64,000 nucleotides of DNA from Autumnicola lenta (GCF_031846515.1 NZ_JAVRHO010000014.1:1-64000), one strand, 5' to 3'; positions 41,955 through 51,349 are shown, counted from the stretch's first letter. The notes: a model not told the origin generated them from the letters alone. A program made the numbers and translations.

Positions 41955-42762
41955 TACGTTTTAACTGCCGCGTTTTTACCAGTAACTGCTCCTTTAGAAA
42001 CATTCCCATACATCTTAAGCTTTTAAAAACACTAAAGCCGAGTACATGATGATAGATGCTAAAATTATGCACAAGCATTTCCAGCTTATTACCAGAAATA
42101 GAATTTCTCCTCATACGGTAAAGTGCCAGCGGCTCCTTTACCCCTTTAGCTATTTCCGCTTTTTTTACTGCCTTAAGCCACAGGGCCCAGTCCTGCCGTT
42201 TTCGAACCTCGGGGGCGTAAATTTTACCAAGGTGCCTTACATCGTACATACCGGTAAGATTTCCCACATAATTGGCCTTTAGTAATTTCTGGTAAGTTAA
42301 GTATGGCAGTGCTTCTATAATCTCATTCTTTTTTTGCCCATTTTCGGTAATGCGTTCGTAACTGGAATAGCAAACAGCGAGTTCATTGTTCTTCATGAAT
42401 TCCAGCTGTGTTTCCAGCTTATTAGCTTTCCAAAGGTCGTCCGCATCCAGAAAAGCTATAAAATCACCCTGAGCGGCTTTAATTCCCTTATTCCGGCTAA
42501 AACCAGTGCCTTTGTTCTCCTTATTTTCAAAAATTTTAATCCGCGGCTCTTTCTTTGCCAGTTTTTTGATTTTTGTAAGTGTAAAATCTTTAGAAGCATC
42601 ATCTATAACAAGAAGCTCCCAGTTAGAATAGGTTTGTTTCTGAACAGAAAGAATTGCCTCTGTAATAAATTCGGCTGAATTATAGGCAGGCATTATAATA
42701 GAAACCAAAGCTGATTTTCCAGTGTTGCTGGCTTCTGAATTTTCCAAAACCGAATCTGGCAT
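41947..42762 (-). CDS. Family 2 glycosyltransferase
   Basis: A 271-residue GT-A fold enzyme. VSIIMPAYNSAEFITEAILS (~20) starts the nucleotide-binding region, VIDDASKDFT follows, and the metal-binding DxD is FLDADDLW (~108). It ends with a short basic tail. It is the last gene of the M23-GH3-DUF6909-rfbC-rfbD-GT2 run and overlaps the rfbD stop by one base, suggesting it transfers a sugar made by that pathway, possibly rhamnose (inference). Confidence 0.92.
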   Translation of the reverse strand: MPDSVLENSEASNTGKSALVSIIMPAYNSAEFITEAILSVQKQTYSNWELLVIDDASKDFTLTKIKKLAKKEPRIKIFENKENKGTGFSRNKGIKAAQGDFIAFLDADDLWKANKLETQLEFMKNNELAVCYSSYERITENGQKKNEIIEALPYLTYQKLLKANYVGNLTGMYDVRHLGKIYAPEVRKRQDWALWLKAVKKAEIAKGVKEPLALYRMRRNSISGNKLEMLVHNFSIYHHVLGFSVFKSLRCMGMFLKEQLLVKTRQLKRTK

Positions 42763-43628
42763 TAGGAGCTTTGCTTTAAGATTTCCGAATTGTATAATTT
42801 CTCCAGGCTTTCTCTCCAGTGCAGCAACGGCAAATTGAAATTTTGCTGTAACTCCTTTTTGCTAAGTACGCTATACTCTGGCCGAGTGGCAATAGTTTTA
42901 TAGGAATCATCTTTTTTAAGTACGATATCTGAATGACCCGAAATTTCAAGGATAGCTTCTGCAAATTCGTACCAGGTCGCTTCCCCTTCGTTGCTAAAAT
43001 GATAAACCCCATAATTGGCATTTTCGGTAGAAATAATATCCATCACAAGTTTTGCAAGATCATTTGCATTTGTAGGAATACCTTTTTGGGCAGTGGTAAT
43101 GTTTAAAGTTGCTTTTTCTTCAGCTTTTCTAAGAATGGTGTTGAAAAAGTTATGCCCGAATTCCGAATAAAGCCAGGAGGTCCTGAAAATAAAGTATTTA
43201 TTGGTAGATTTCCGGATATTTTCTTCTCCCTTGAGCTTAGAAGCCCCATACACGTTAATAGGATCGGTTTTATGATCTTCAGAATAAGGGACATTTGATT
43301 TTCCATTGAAAACATAATCTGTAGAAAAATGAAATAAGGTGGTACTCGAAAAATGGCAAATTTCGGCCAGAACTTTAACCGCTTCAGCATTAATTTTAAA
43401 GGCCTTCTCCTGCTCAGATTCTGCTTTTTCAACGTTAGTATAAGCCGCACAGTTTATGCAATAATCAAAATCTTTTGCCCCAAAAAGATTATGCAAATTA
43501 CATTTATTTGTAATATCCAATTCTGAAGAATCCATGAAAACAAAATCGAACTGACTATACTGTTCTGACAACTTTTGGAAACATCTCCCTAGTTGCCCTG
43601 AGGCTCCTGTAACTAAAATTGACTTCAT
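42762..43628 (-). CDS. rfbD: dTDP-4-dehydrorhamnose reductase
   Basis: A 288-residue short-chain dehydrogenase of the RmlD type, making dTDP-L-rhamnose from the 4-keto sugar with NAD(P)H. The dinucleotide site is GASGQLGRCF (~7), and the catalytic tyrosine/lysine pair is in YGASKLKGEENI (~127). Length and C-terminal pattern agree with RmlD. It overlaps the rfbC stop by 4 bases. rfbA and rfbB are not in this cluster; the nucleotidyltransferase at 19980 is a distant relative of RfbA but is not an assigned partner. Confidence 0.94.
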   Translation of the reverse strand: MKSILVTGASGQLGRCFQKLSEQYSQFDFVFMDSSELDITNKCNLHNLFGAKDFDYCINCAAYTNVEKAESEQEKAFKINAEAVKVLAEICHFSSTTLFHFSTDYVFNGKSNVPYSEDHKTDPINVYGASKLKGEENIRKSTNKYFIFRTSWLYSEFGHNFFNTILRKAEEKATLNITTAQKGIPTNANDLAKLVMDIISTENANYGVYHFSNEGEATWYEFAEAILEISGHSDIVLKKDDSYKTIATRPEYSVLSKKELQQNFNLPLLHWRESLEKLYNSEILKQSS

Positions 43629-44170
43629 TTAAATAGCGTCTTAAAAGTTGGCTGCTGCATATCTTTATCTGATATTATCATTTTTTCTTCAGGAAAATCC
43701 CATTGAATATTTAAAGTTGGATCGTTATAAATTATTCCCGATTCTGCGCCGGGTGTATAGTATTTATCACATTTGTAGGCAAAAACAGAAGTTTCGGATA
43801 AGGTAAGAAAGCCGTGCCCAAAACCTTTTGGAATATATAACTGATGCAAATTGTGATCATCCAGCACGACCTTGTACGTCTTTTGAAATGTTTTTGAATC
43901 TGGCCGCAAATCTACCACCACATCCAGCACTTTCCCGTGAATCACCCGTACTAATTTTGCTTGCGCAAATTCGCCGGTTTGGTAGTGTAGGCCCCGTAAA
44001 ACGCCAAATTTCGAAACCGACTGGTTATCCTGAACAAATTCATCTTCTATTCCGGTAACTTCTGCGAATCTTTTTCGATGGTAACTTTCCAGGAAAATCC
44101 CCCGCTTATCTGTGAAAACAGAAGGTTTTATTAAAAAACAGTCTTTTAAAGGCGTTTCTTCTGCCTGCAT
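43625..44170 (-). CDS. rfbC: dTDP-4-dehydrorhamnose 3,5-epimerase
   Basis: A 181-residue cupin-fold RmlC. The catalytic His is in GVLRGLHYQTG (~53), and the partner region is IPKGFGHGFLTLSE (~115). It converts dTDP-4-keto-6-deoxyglucose to the rhamno form for rfbD. It follows the DUF6909-like gene by 9 bases and overlaps rfbD by 4, so the two are coupled. Confidence 0.95.
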   Translation of the reverse strand: MQAEETPLKDCFLIKPSVFTDKRGIFLESYHRKRFAEVTGIEDEFVQDNQSVSKFGVLRGLHYQTGEFAQAKLVRVIHGKVLDVVVDLRPDSKTFQKTYKVVLDDHNLHQLYIPKGFGHGFLTLSETSVFAYKCDKYYTPGAESGIIYNDPTLNIQWDFPEEKMIISDKDMQQPTFKTLFK

Positions 44171-44179
44171 ATTATTAAT

Positions 44180-45868
44180 TTAAGAATTGAATATTTGCTC
44201 TAGAATTTTTTCGGTGATAAGATACGTTGGCTTCACGCCGGTGGTTCCTAAACCTCCCGAGGCCAGTGTACTTCCGGTTTCCAAAGGATTATCTGATGCA
44301 TAATAAGCGTAACGCACTTTTACATCACCATCTATATTCCAGCGTAACTTTGCCGCTGCCTGTATGGCTTTTTGATAATGTGCCCCTTCCATTTCCAGAC
44401 CGCTCACATTCCAGGTGGAGTCGTGAAAAAACCGTAAAATATCCTTATTTTGAAGAGATGTTCCCAGGACCGTAATCATGCTGCCGTCTACCACATGAAT
44501 ATCATGTCCTTCCAGATCTTCTTTTGACAGCTCATTTTTAAAAGGATAATTATCTGCAGTTCCTTCAAACAAATGTGCGGTAGGAACCATAATATCCCCT
44601 TTTGCACCTTCCAATATCCCCGCTTTTCCCATTATGGAAATAGATTTCACATTCATATGAATTTCATTATCCTCAAAAGTATAAGGTTTCAAAAGTTCAT
44701 CCATGGTTTCGTAAGCCTGCTCTCCAAAAGCATAATCCATTACAATGATTACCGGTTTCTCTTCTTCAGGTTTTTTAATAAAGTTATCAACTTTAAAACC
44801 TTCTTCAAGTTTTGCAGTGTCGAAAACCTGAACATCTATATTGGTACCGCTTTCATCTTCAATAAACTTCATTCCTTTACTAAGTGCAGCCTTAATGACT
44901 TTATTCCGCAAAGGTCCATTTCCGCTATCGCTCAAATCCTCATAAATGCCCAGAGGCTTTTTCTTCTTCAATTCGGCCTTAAGCGCAATTGGTGTAAATA
45001 GGGTATTCATCACACTATGCATATTCGCACTTATAATGTGAATTGGACGGTGCGTAAGATTTTCAGCTAATAAATATTGCTTTATTTTATCTGCCCATAT
45101 TTCTCCGTGGATGTGCTGCCCCAACCGCTCACGAAGTACCTGACTGAAGGTGATAAGCCGTTTATTATTCTCTACAATTTCTGAAATTGCCAGTTTTCCC
45201 AGCCAGTAAATGATGTTAAGGAAACGCTCCTGATTCTCTGGAAGAGAAAATTTAGGATAGATTGTCGTAACCTCATTAAACGTTCTACCCAGGATATTAG
45301 CGGTATGTGTAAGTGCAACTTCCCGCTCTGCCTGAGTAAGCTCCTGGCTTTGTAAAACAGCTTTTTCCAGTTTTTGCCAATCCCGTGTTACACTTCCCTC
45401 CTCATCAATTACTACACGTCGCATGATTTTGTGAGACTCTATAAACAGAAATGTAAGGTGAGTAAGAATATCATAAATTTCTGAACGACCACGTGTAATT
45501 TCAATATTCATCTGTTCATCGTCTATACGATAACAGTTTCTACGTCTCTTTGGTGGAATAATGGGTTTAAAGTGGGAATTTCCATAACCTTCATCACTTG
45601 TAAGGTTAATAAACCGGCATTCTTCTATTCCCTTTGGAAGGCGGTCTATAACATATAAAAGTCCGCTTAATTCGGCTTTATCATCAGCAACAGAACCATA
45701 GATTTCGGGCCGTAATGTTAATAAAGCTTCTCTAAGGGTTTCTCCAGAAACACCCATGGGTTTATAAAATCCCCTGTTAAACAGGTGGCGCATAGTAATG
45801 TACATTCTTTCTATTGCGCTGGAACTTTCCTGAGCACGTGTGCGTCCCTGAATTTTTAAATTCGACAT
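44180..45868 (-). CDS. Large conserved cytoplasmic protein (DUF6909-like)
   Basis: A 562-residue protein that I connect by memory to the Bacteroidota family DUF6909. Conserved blocks are AIERMYITMRHLFNRGFYKPMG (~22), LSGLLYVIDRLPKGIEECRF (~65), and HTANILGRTFNEVTTIYPKF (~190). The C-terminal third has GLEMEGAHYQKAIQAA (~500), which resembles the ME(x)A motif of nucleoside phosphorylases and nucleosidases; this is only a resemblance. There is no signal peptide. It sits between GH3 and rfbC in one operon-like run. Function unknown. Confidence 0.75.
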   Translation of the reverse strand: MSNLKIQGRTRAQESSSAIERMYITMRHLFNRGFYKPMGVSGETLREALLTLRPEIYGSVADDKAELSGLLYVIDRLPKGIEECRFINLTSDEGYGNSHFKPIIPPKRRRNCYRIDDEQMNIEITRGRSEIYDILTHLTFLFIESHKIMRRVVIDEEGSVTRDWQKLEKAVLQSQELTQAEREVALTHTANILGRTFNEVTTIYPKFSLPENQERFLNIIYWLGKLAISEIVENNKRLITFSQVLRERLGQHIHGEIWADKIKQYLLAENLTHRPIHIISANMHSVMNTLFTPIALKAELKKKKPLGIYEDLSDSGNGPLRNKVIKAALSKGMKFIEDESGTNIDVQVFDTAKLEEGFKVDNFIKKPEEEKPVIIVMDYAFGEQAYETMDELLKPYTFEDNEIHMNVKSISIMGKAGILEGAKGDIMVPTAHLFEGTADNYPFKNELSKEDLEGHDIHVVDGSMITVLGTSLQNKDILRFFHDSTWNVSGLEMEGAHYQKAIQAAAKLRWNIDGDVKVRYAYYASDNPLETGSTLASGGLGTTGVKPTYLITEKILEQIFNS

Positions 45869-45893
45869 ATATTCTTTTAATTCTCTAAATTAT

Positions 45894-47375
45894 TTACAGC
45901 TTATCAGCAATATTTCTATCGTTAGACAACCGCGGAAGCTTATTCTGCCCACCCAATTTTCCAATGGATTTCATGTACTTCTGAAATCCATCACGCGGAA
46001 CTTTGGTTATTTTCAAAGGTTGAAGAATTTTTCCTTCAATCAAATCGAAATAATAAGAATTTTGCTTTTGCATAGATTTATCCAGAATCTCGTTGAATTT
46101 CTTAAAGTCTTCCGGCTCCTTTTCAAATTCTATAAACCATTCATGATAAGGCAGCTCCTCCCCTCCCGGGGTGATTTGCGGTGCAACTGTGAACTCGCTT
46201 ATTCTGGCATCTGTTTCAGATGTCGCTATCTGCATAGCTTCTTCTACTTCCTTAGCAATTACATGCTCCCCAAAAGCGGAAATAAAATGCTTTATTCTTC
46301 CAGACACTATAAGTCTATATGGTTTTGTAGAGGTGAACTGAACGGTATCGCCCACGTTATACGCCCATAATCCAGCCGTAGTGGAAACGATCATCACGTA
46401 ATTTTGGCCAATTTCGACCTTTCCAATGCTAAGCCTGTCCGGATTATTACTGTAAAATTCTTCAGCTTTTATAAATTCATAGAACATTCCGGAATCCAGC
46501 TGTAACAGCATCCCTTTTTCATCCTGTTTATCCTGAAAAGCAAAAAATCCTTCAGAAGCGGGATAAAGTTCAATGCTATCTACTTTCCTGCCAATCAGAT
46601 TTTCAAATTTCGAACGATAGGGCTCAAAGTTGACTCCGCCATAAATAAACAAATTGAAGTTTGGAAAAAGATCACCGACTTTTTTGCCAGTTTTCTTCTG
46701 CAGGCGTTCAAAATACATTTGCACCCATGACGGAATCCCACTAATAACGGTCATATTCTCCTTTTGGGTTTCTTCTACAATTGCGTCGACCTTAGTTTCC
46801 CAATCCTCGATAGAATTAGTTTCCCAGCTCGGCAGTCGGTTTTTTTGAAGGTATGCGGGAACGTAATGAGCTACGATTCCTGAGAGCCTTCCGAGTTTAA
46901 CTCCATTTTTATCCTGCATTTCCGGACTGCCCTGTAAAAAAATCATTTTACCATCTACAAAAGAAGAGTTTCCGGTTTCAGCGATATAACATAATATAGC
47001 GTTCCGGGCAGCGTTGATATGCGTGGGCATAGAATCCTTTGTAAGCGGTATATATTTTGCACCGCTTGTAGTTCCTGAAGTCTTGGCGTAATAAAGAGGC
47101 CTTCCCGGCCACAGAACACTTTCTTCCCCGCCTACCATACGGTCTACATAAGATTTTAGTTCTTCATAGTCCCTCACCGGCACATTTTCAGCAAAATCCT
47201 TATAAGTCTTAATTTGCTTAAAATTATGATCCTTACCAAAGGCCGTGTATTTTCCTTTAGCTATTAACTGCTGGAAAACCTTCATTTGAGTATCCTCAGG
47301 CTTAGAAGACCATTTCCTTATACTATTTTGCACTTGTTTGGCAAATATTTTTGCTCCTAAAGATTTTAAAGACAT
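45894..47375 (-). CDS. GH3-family adenylate-forming protein
   Basis: A 493-residue protein of the GH3 family, which in plants conjugates amino acids to small carboxylic acids (auxin, jasmonate) through acyl-adenylates. The ATP-binding loop is KTSGTTSGAKYIPLT (~105), followed by GGVNFEPYRSKF (~250) and SASEGFFAFQ-like text (YPASEGFFAFQDKQD, ~270). Bacteroidota homologues are common beside an M23 peptidase gene, as here (2 bases). The bacterial substrate is not known. Confidence 0.9.
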   Translation of the reverse strand: MSLKSLGAKIFAKQVQNSIRKWSSKPEDTQMKVFQQLIAKGKYTAFGKDHNFKQIKTYKDFAENVPVRDYEELKSYVDRMVGGEESVLWPGRPLYYAKTSGTTSGAKYIPLTKDSMPTHINAARNAILCYIAETGNSSFVDGKMIFLQGSPEMQDKNGVKLGRLSGIVAHYVPAYLQKNRLPSWETNSIEDWETKVDAIVEETQKENMTVISGIPSWVQMYFERLQKKTGKKVGDLFPNFNLFIYGGVNFEPYRSKFENLIGRKVDSIELYPASEGFFAFQDKQDEKGMLLQLDSGMFYEFIKAEEFYSNNPDRLSIGKVEIGQNYVMIVSTTAGLWAYNVGDTVQFTSTKPYRLIVSGRIKHFISAFGEHVIAKEVEEAMQIATSETDARISEFTVAPQITPGGEELPYHEWFIEFEKEPEDFKKFNEILDKSMQKQNSYYFDLIEGKILQPLKITKVPRDGFQKYMKSIGKLGGQNKLPRLSNDRNIADKL

Positions 47376-47377
47376 AG

Positions 47378-48247
47378 TTAGTTGAAATCTATATATTCTG
47401 TAGGATCCACAGGGGTTCCTTCATTCCATAATTCGAAGTGAAGATGCGGTCCAGTAGTAAATTCTCCTGTAGAACCTGCCGTAGCAATTACTTCTCCTGC
47501 TCTTACAGCATCCCCCTGCTCTTTTGTAAGGGAAGCATTATGTTTATATACCGAAAGCAAGTCGTACCCGTGCTTTACGATTATTACGTAACCTGTTTCT
47601 GTAGTCCATTCCGAAAAAATGACACGCCCGTCTGCAATAGATTTTATTGGCGAATTCCTTGCAACCACCACATCTACGGCGAAATGCTTTTCATCTGCAT
47701 CAAATTCTTCTGAAATAGAGCCTTTTACCGGTGCAATAAGCGAAAAGTTAATATTTTCTGTTGCACCAGGTAAAATATTGTATTTATCCTCCTGCGCGAC
47801 CTGTTCCCTCAGCAAAGAATCGGCTCGTGAAGGTTCAACCTCTTCCATATCCTGATTATATTCGGAATCTGCCAAAACAGAATCCCTGTTTAAGGCATAA
47901 GCTTCAAGATCTCCGGTGAGTACGCTTTTTATAGAGCCCAAATATTGATTATTCATTCTAATTACTCCTTGCAGGGAATCTGTAGTATACGCCAGATTCA
48001 CCGCCCTCTCCTTAAGTTTGGCAGATGAGTAACCGGGAATATATTCTTTTAGAGGTGTGAAAGCAATAATATAAGTGGTTGCTGCAATTAATATAATTGC
48101 ACTAAGGGTTATTGTTACAAAAACATTTAATCTTGTAAGTTTAAAAGAAAGCCTTTCTTCAAAAGTATCTTCATTAAGAATAACGAGCCGATACTTATGC
48201 AAAAGTTTCTTCGAGAACTTCCTTTTATTTTTTGATTTATCTGCCAT
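47378..48247 (-). CDS. M23-family metallopeptidase, membrane anchored
   Basis: A 289-residue protein with a basic cytoplasmic N-terminus, one membrane helix (~35-60), a helical periplasmic stalk, and a C-terminal M23/LytM domain. Unlike the EnvC-like protein at 16536, its zinc ligands are present: EKHFAVDVVVA (HxxxD) and GPHLHFELWNEG (HxH, ~265). It should cleave peptide cross-bridges in peptidoglycan. It is the first gene of the polysaccharide-linked run, with a TATCTTTG box 17 bases upstream, and is divergent from tatA. Confidence 0.92.
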   Translation of the reverse strand: MADKSKNKRKFSKKLLHKYRLVILNEDTFEERLSFKLTRLNVFVTITLSAIILIAATTYIIAFTPLKEYIPGYSSAKLKERAVNLAYTTDSLQGVIRMNNQYLGSIKSVLTGDLEAYALNRDSVLADSEYNQDMEEVEPSRADSLLREQVAQEDKYNILPGATENINFSLIAPVKGSISEEFDADEKHFAVDVVVARNSPIKSIADGRVIFSEWTTETGYVIIVKHGYDLLSVYKHNASLTKEQGDAVRAGEVIATAGSTGEFTTGPHLHFELWNEGTPVDPTEYIDFN

Positions 48248-48264
48248 TTAAATTCAATAGTATA

Positions 48265-48272
48265 CAAAGATA
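48265..48272 (-). promoter_or_regulatory. Bacteroidota -7 box for the M23-GH3-rfb run
   Basis: CAAAGATA on the plus strand is TATCTTTG on the minus strand, a perfect TAnnTTTG match 17 bases before the M23 start. Confidence 0.52.
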
Positions 48273-48437
48273 TAGTAAAAAAAGAATGCTAATTAAAAAC
48301 ATCCTGTAGTTAATCCTGCCTGAATTTGTATTTATAAGTGGTCCAAAATCATTTCAAGTTTCCCAAAAAGCACCAAAGCCTAAGTTAAATTTATACAATT
48401 TTGTCACTTCTTAACGTTTATATTAGTGAATTCTTGT

Positions 48438-48445
48438 TAAGTTTG
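48438..48445 (+). promoter_or_regulatory. Bacteroidota -7 box for tatA
   Basis: TAAGTTTG, a perfect TAnnTTTG match, 20 bases before the tatA ATG. No TTG at the standard -33 spacing. Confidence 0.5.
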
Positions 48446-48465
48446 CAATACTAAATCTCAAAAAT

Positions 48466-48675
48466 ATGAACGCATTAATATTACCCTTAGTAATAGGAGC
48501 GCCCCAGATTATCTTAATTGTAGTTGTGATACTTCTCCTTTTCGGAGGACGTAAAATACCAGAACTAATGAGAGGGTTAGGTAGCGGTATAAAAGAATTT
48601 AAAGACGCTTCTAAAGACGACGAGGATCCAAATGCAACTCAGGATCCGAAGCATGTTCCAGAGGATAGGAAATAA
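48466..48675 (+). CDS. tatA: Sec-independent protein translocase subunit TatA
   Basis: A 69-residue TatA/E protein: membrane helix (~10-28, GAPQIILIVVVILLLFGG), hinge FGGRKIPELMRGLGSGIKEF with the conserved amphipathic helix, and an acidic tail. TatA oligomers form the translocation pathway for folded proteins. It is a single-gene unit with its own promoter and terminator; tatC is not in the window. Confidence 0.95.
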   Translation: MNALILPLVIGAPQIILIVVVILLLFGGRKIPELMRGLGSGIKEFKDASKDDEDPNATQDPKHVPEDRK

Positions 48676-48691
48676 AAAAGAAAGATATTTT

Positions 48692-48722
48692 AAAAAACCC
48701 AACCTTCCGGTTGGGTTTTTAT
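48692..48722. terminator. Bidirectional terminator between tatA and the DUF4837 gene
   Basis: AAAAAACCCAACC and GGTTGGGTTTTT flank a TTCC loop, with T-runs on both strands. It ends tatA on the plus strand and the pgk-mltD-type-DUF4837 run on the minus strand. Confidence 0.92.
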
Positions 48723-48723
48723 T

Positions 48724-49701
48724 TTAGTCTATTTTAGCTGATCTAAGTATCGCATCGAGTTCAAACATATTATCCCTTTTTGCCATAGACGGGGAAAACA
48801 CAAAACCTTCCAGAATTACATATCTGTCATTCTCTTCATCTCTTACTGCATAATTCACAAAAGGACCAGCCATAAAAGCATTCTTAACATCCCAGGTTCC
48901 TCTGGTTTCATAAGCAAAGTGTCCATCTATACTTGATTCAAAAAGATAGGGAGCATATGCTTCTTCAGTTTGCATATAGGTTCCTTCTACAGGACCGGGT
49001 ATGTATTTCTTTCCAATAGAATCACGCATTTTGATAATACTGCCTATTACATTAGTATCATTCTCTATAGTTCTAAGTGGCACCTCGTAAATAAGAATTT
49101 CCATTAATCCTTTTGGAATTTCTTTTCTAATCCATATAAAATCCTCCTCATTCATGGCATACCGATAAGCTGTTGGTATCTTCAAGGACACTCCAAGTTT
49201 TTCCTTTAGGATTTCATCATCTTTAAGAGATTTCCCAATCCTACGCTGTTTTTCTTTTAATTCTGTTTTCTTAAGAATTTCTACAATACTATCAGAGTTT
49301 TTCTTGATTACATCAATCAAATCTTCATTCGTCTGCCCTTTCACTACAACACCAGTCTGGGGTTTAGCGTATTCCTCCCGTAGAATTCCAAAAGCACGCT
49401 CTGTCCCTTTCTCGACATGCAGAAACAAGCGATTTTTCCTGACAAAACCCGAAAAAGCCTGTGGTGGTATCTGGCTTAAAGAAAATAAAGGTTCTTCCTG
49501 CGGTAAACCGTCTACAGGTGCTGCAAGATGGTTTCTTACCACTTCACCTACTTCACCCTCCCAAAGGTTATTTTCCATTACTACAGTAAGCTGATTAATA
49601 TTTCCGGAGGAATCTGAAAGAATACGTTCATTTTCTGTGGAATCGTTCTTACAGGAAACTAAGAATATAATACTGAGGAGAAGAAGAAAACTTTTTTTCA
49701 T
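48724..49701 (-). CDS. DUF4837 lipoprotein
   Basis: A 325-residue lipoprotein: lipobox LLLLSIIFLVSC, mature CKNDSTENERIL. It matches the Bacteroidota family DUF4837, with VVMENNLWEGEVGEVVRNHLA near the N-terminus and ANRYAMNEEDFIWIRKE-like text at ~200. The function is unknown. It is 23 bases after the LysM transglycosylase gene in the same direction, which suggests an envelope role. Confidence 0.88.
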   Translation of the reverse strand: MKKSFLLLLSIIFLVSCKNDSTENERILSDSSGNINQLTVVMENNLWEGEVGEVVRNHLAAPVDGLPQEEPLFSLSQIPPQAFSGFVRKNRLFLHVEKGTERAFGILREEYAKPQTGVVVKGQTNEDLIDVIKKNSDSIVEILKKTELKEKQRRIGKSLKDDEILKEKLGVSLKIPTAYRYAMNEEDFIWIRKEIPKGLMEILIYEVPLRTIENDTNVIGSIIKMRDSIGKKYIPGPVEGTYMQTEEAYAPYLFESSIDGHFAYETRGTWDVKNAFMAGPFVNYAVRDEENDRYVILEGFVFSPSMAKRDNMFELDAILRSAKID

Positions 49702-49724
49702 TTTGATGGTTTTGGATTATGATA

Positions 49725-51308
49725 TCAGCCTTTCGAAATCTTTAATGTCATTCCAGGTCTAAGTGTGTTACTATTCATATCATTCCAACTCCTCAAATTC
49801 TGTACCGTAACTCCTGGAAACTTTTTTGATATACTCCAAAGAGAATCTCCATTCTTGACTTTATATACTTTTGGATTATTGCTATTGCGTGTTTCAGCCT
49901 CTTCTGATTGCTGTGCTACAACAGGTTTCCTTGGAAATACCGTAAGATACTGCCCAATTCTTAAATTATTACTTCTTAAATTATTCCATTTTCTAATTTC
50001 GCTTACACCAACTCCATATTTTTCAGCAATACGACCCAAATAATCTCCGCTTCTAACACGATATCTAATCCGCTCTTCTGTTTTCACATACTGCGGAAGG
50101 TTTTCTTTTTCCTTCTCTAAATCACTTGAAACATATTCATATATCGCAGCTTCGTTCGAAACAAACGCACCGGTTGAAGGCCTGGGAAGCCTTAGCGTAT
50201 AATTTTCATCCTTTACAAAAGGAATGACATCAAGCTTATAACTCGGATTTAAAAATTGCAGCATATTTTTATCAACTCCGGTAATTTTTGAAATGTGGTC
50301 AAAACTCAGCATTTCTTTTACCCTTATGGTATCAGTTTCAAAATAAGCGACATCGGGTCGATTGGGCTGAAAATTGTGTTCTTCGGCATACTCAAAAAGA
50401 TATAAAGTTGCCAGGAAAGCGGGCACATAACCTGCTGTTTCACGTGGAAGATATCTTCTTAGATCCCAATAATCAACAGATCCTCCACTCCTGCGTATCG
50501 CTTTTGCAACATTCCCCGGACCGGAATTGTATGAAGCGAGAACAAGATCCCAATCCCCAAAAGTCTTATATAAACTTGCTAAATATTGTGCTGCTGCTTC
50601 AGTAGATTTTACCGGATCCATACGCTCATCTACATAAGAACTAACATCAAGATCGAACATTTTACCCGTAGGGAACATAAACTGCCACAATCCAGTAGCC
50701 CCAACTCTTGATCTTGCTCTAGGATTAAGTGCAGATTCTACTATTGCAAGGTATTTTATCTCCAACGGAATATCATAGCGGTCCAGTTCCTGCTCAAAAA
50801 GAGGAAAATAATAGTCACTCAATGCCATAAGGCGCTCCATAGCATGCTTGTTGCGCTTTAGATAAGATTTTATTACACTTTCCAGACTTGGATTATATTC
50901 AATATTAAAAGGAGTTCTGGCATTAAGGTTCTTAAGCCGCGCTTTAAGGGTATCTGTTGGAAGCTCAGTATAAACTACTTCTGAATAATCCTGTTCGAGA
51001 ACACTTTTATGCATTGTTTCAAACAGATCAGAATTTGTAAGTTCCTGTTTCCAAATAGAATCTATTTTACGTGCACGGGGCAGATCTTTTAATGCCACAG
51101 TTGAAGAATCCCGAACTATAGCAGAGATCGGGATTCTGTTTTTAAATTCGGGGTCAGGTTCAGCCAGTTCAATTTCAGTGTCAACAGATTTCTGAAAAAT
51201 CTGAACTCTAAAATTTGTTTTCTCCACCTGCTTTTTCTTCCCATTTTGCGCATAAGTGTTAAGTGCTATAAGTGAGAAGATGATCAACATTCCCCTTCTA
51301 ATCATCAT
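49725..51308 (-). CDS. Lytic transglycosylase with two LysM domains (MltD-like)
   Basis: A 527-residue secreted enzyme: signal peptide (about 1-20, ending TYAQ), an SLT/MltD domain (~160-310) with the catalytic glutamate in IVESALNPRARSRVGATG, then GLWQFMFPTG and LASYNSGPGNVAKAI. Two C-terminal LysM domains follow: YRVRSGDYLGRIAEKYGV (~425) and YKVKNGDSLWSISKKFPG (~485). It cleaves glycan strands with formation of 1,6-anhydroMurNAc. It lies 41 bases after pgk in transcription order. Two adjacent ATGs are possible starts. Confidence 0.93.
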   Translation of the reverse strand: MMIRRGMLIIFSLIALNTYAQNGKKKQVEKTNFRVQIFQKSVDTEIELAEPDPEFKNRIPISAIVRDSSTVALKDLPRARKIDSIWKQELTNSDLFETMHKSVLEQDYSEVVYTELPTDTLKARLKNLNARTPFNIEYNPSLESVIKSYLKRNKHAMERLMALSDYYFPLFEQELDRYDIPLEIKYLAIVESALNPRARSRVGATGLWQFMFPTGKMFDLDVSSYVDERMDPVKSTEAAAQYLASLYKTFGDWDLVLASYNSGPGNVAKAIRRSGGSVDYWDLRRYLPRETAGYVPAFLATLYLFEYAEEHNFQPNRPDVAYFETDTIRVKEMLSFDHISKITGVDKNMLQFLNPSYKLDVIPFVKDENYTLRLPRPSTGAFVSNEAAIYEYVSSDLEKEKENLPQYVKTEERIRYRVRSGDYLGRIAEKYGVGVSEIRKWNNLRSNNLRIGQYLTVFPRKPVVAQQSEEAETRNSNNPKVYKVKNGDSLWSISKKFPGVTVQNLRSWNDMNSNTLRPGMTLKISKG

Positions 51309-51349
51309 TTCCAGTTATTCTGCATAGTCCATAGTCTACACACATTATT

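Noticed and set aside
45475..45840. Other CACGTG words (45490, 45835) as parS sites
   Set aside because: Flanking bases do not match the GTTCC/GGAAC arms and they lie in the DUF6909-like coding region.
50436..50451. Third parS-like site, TGTTTCACGTGGAAGA
   Set aside because: One mismatch to the degenerate consensus, but it lies in the codons for LPRETAGY, a conserved stretch of the transglycosylase domain, so the match is probably driven by protein sequence. Kept only as a weak candidate.
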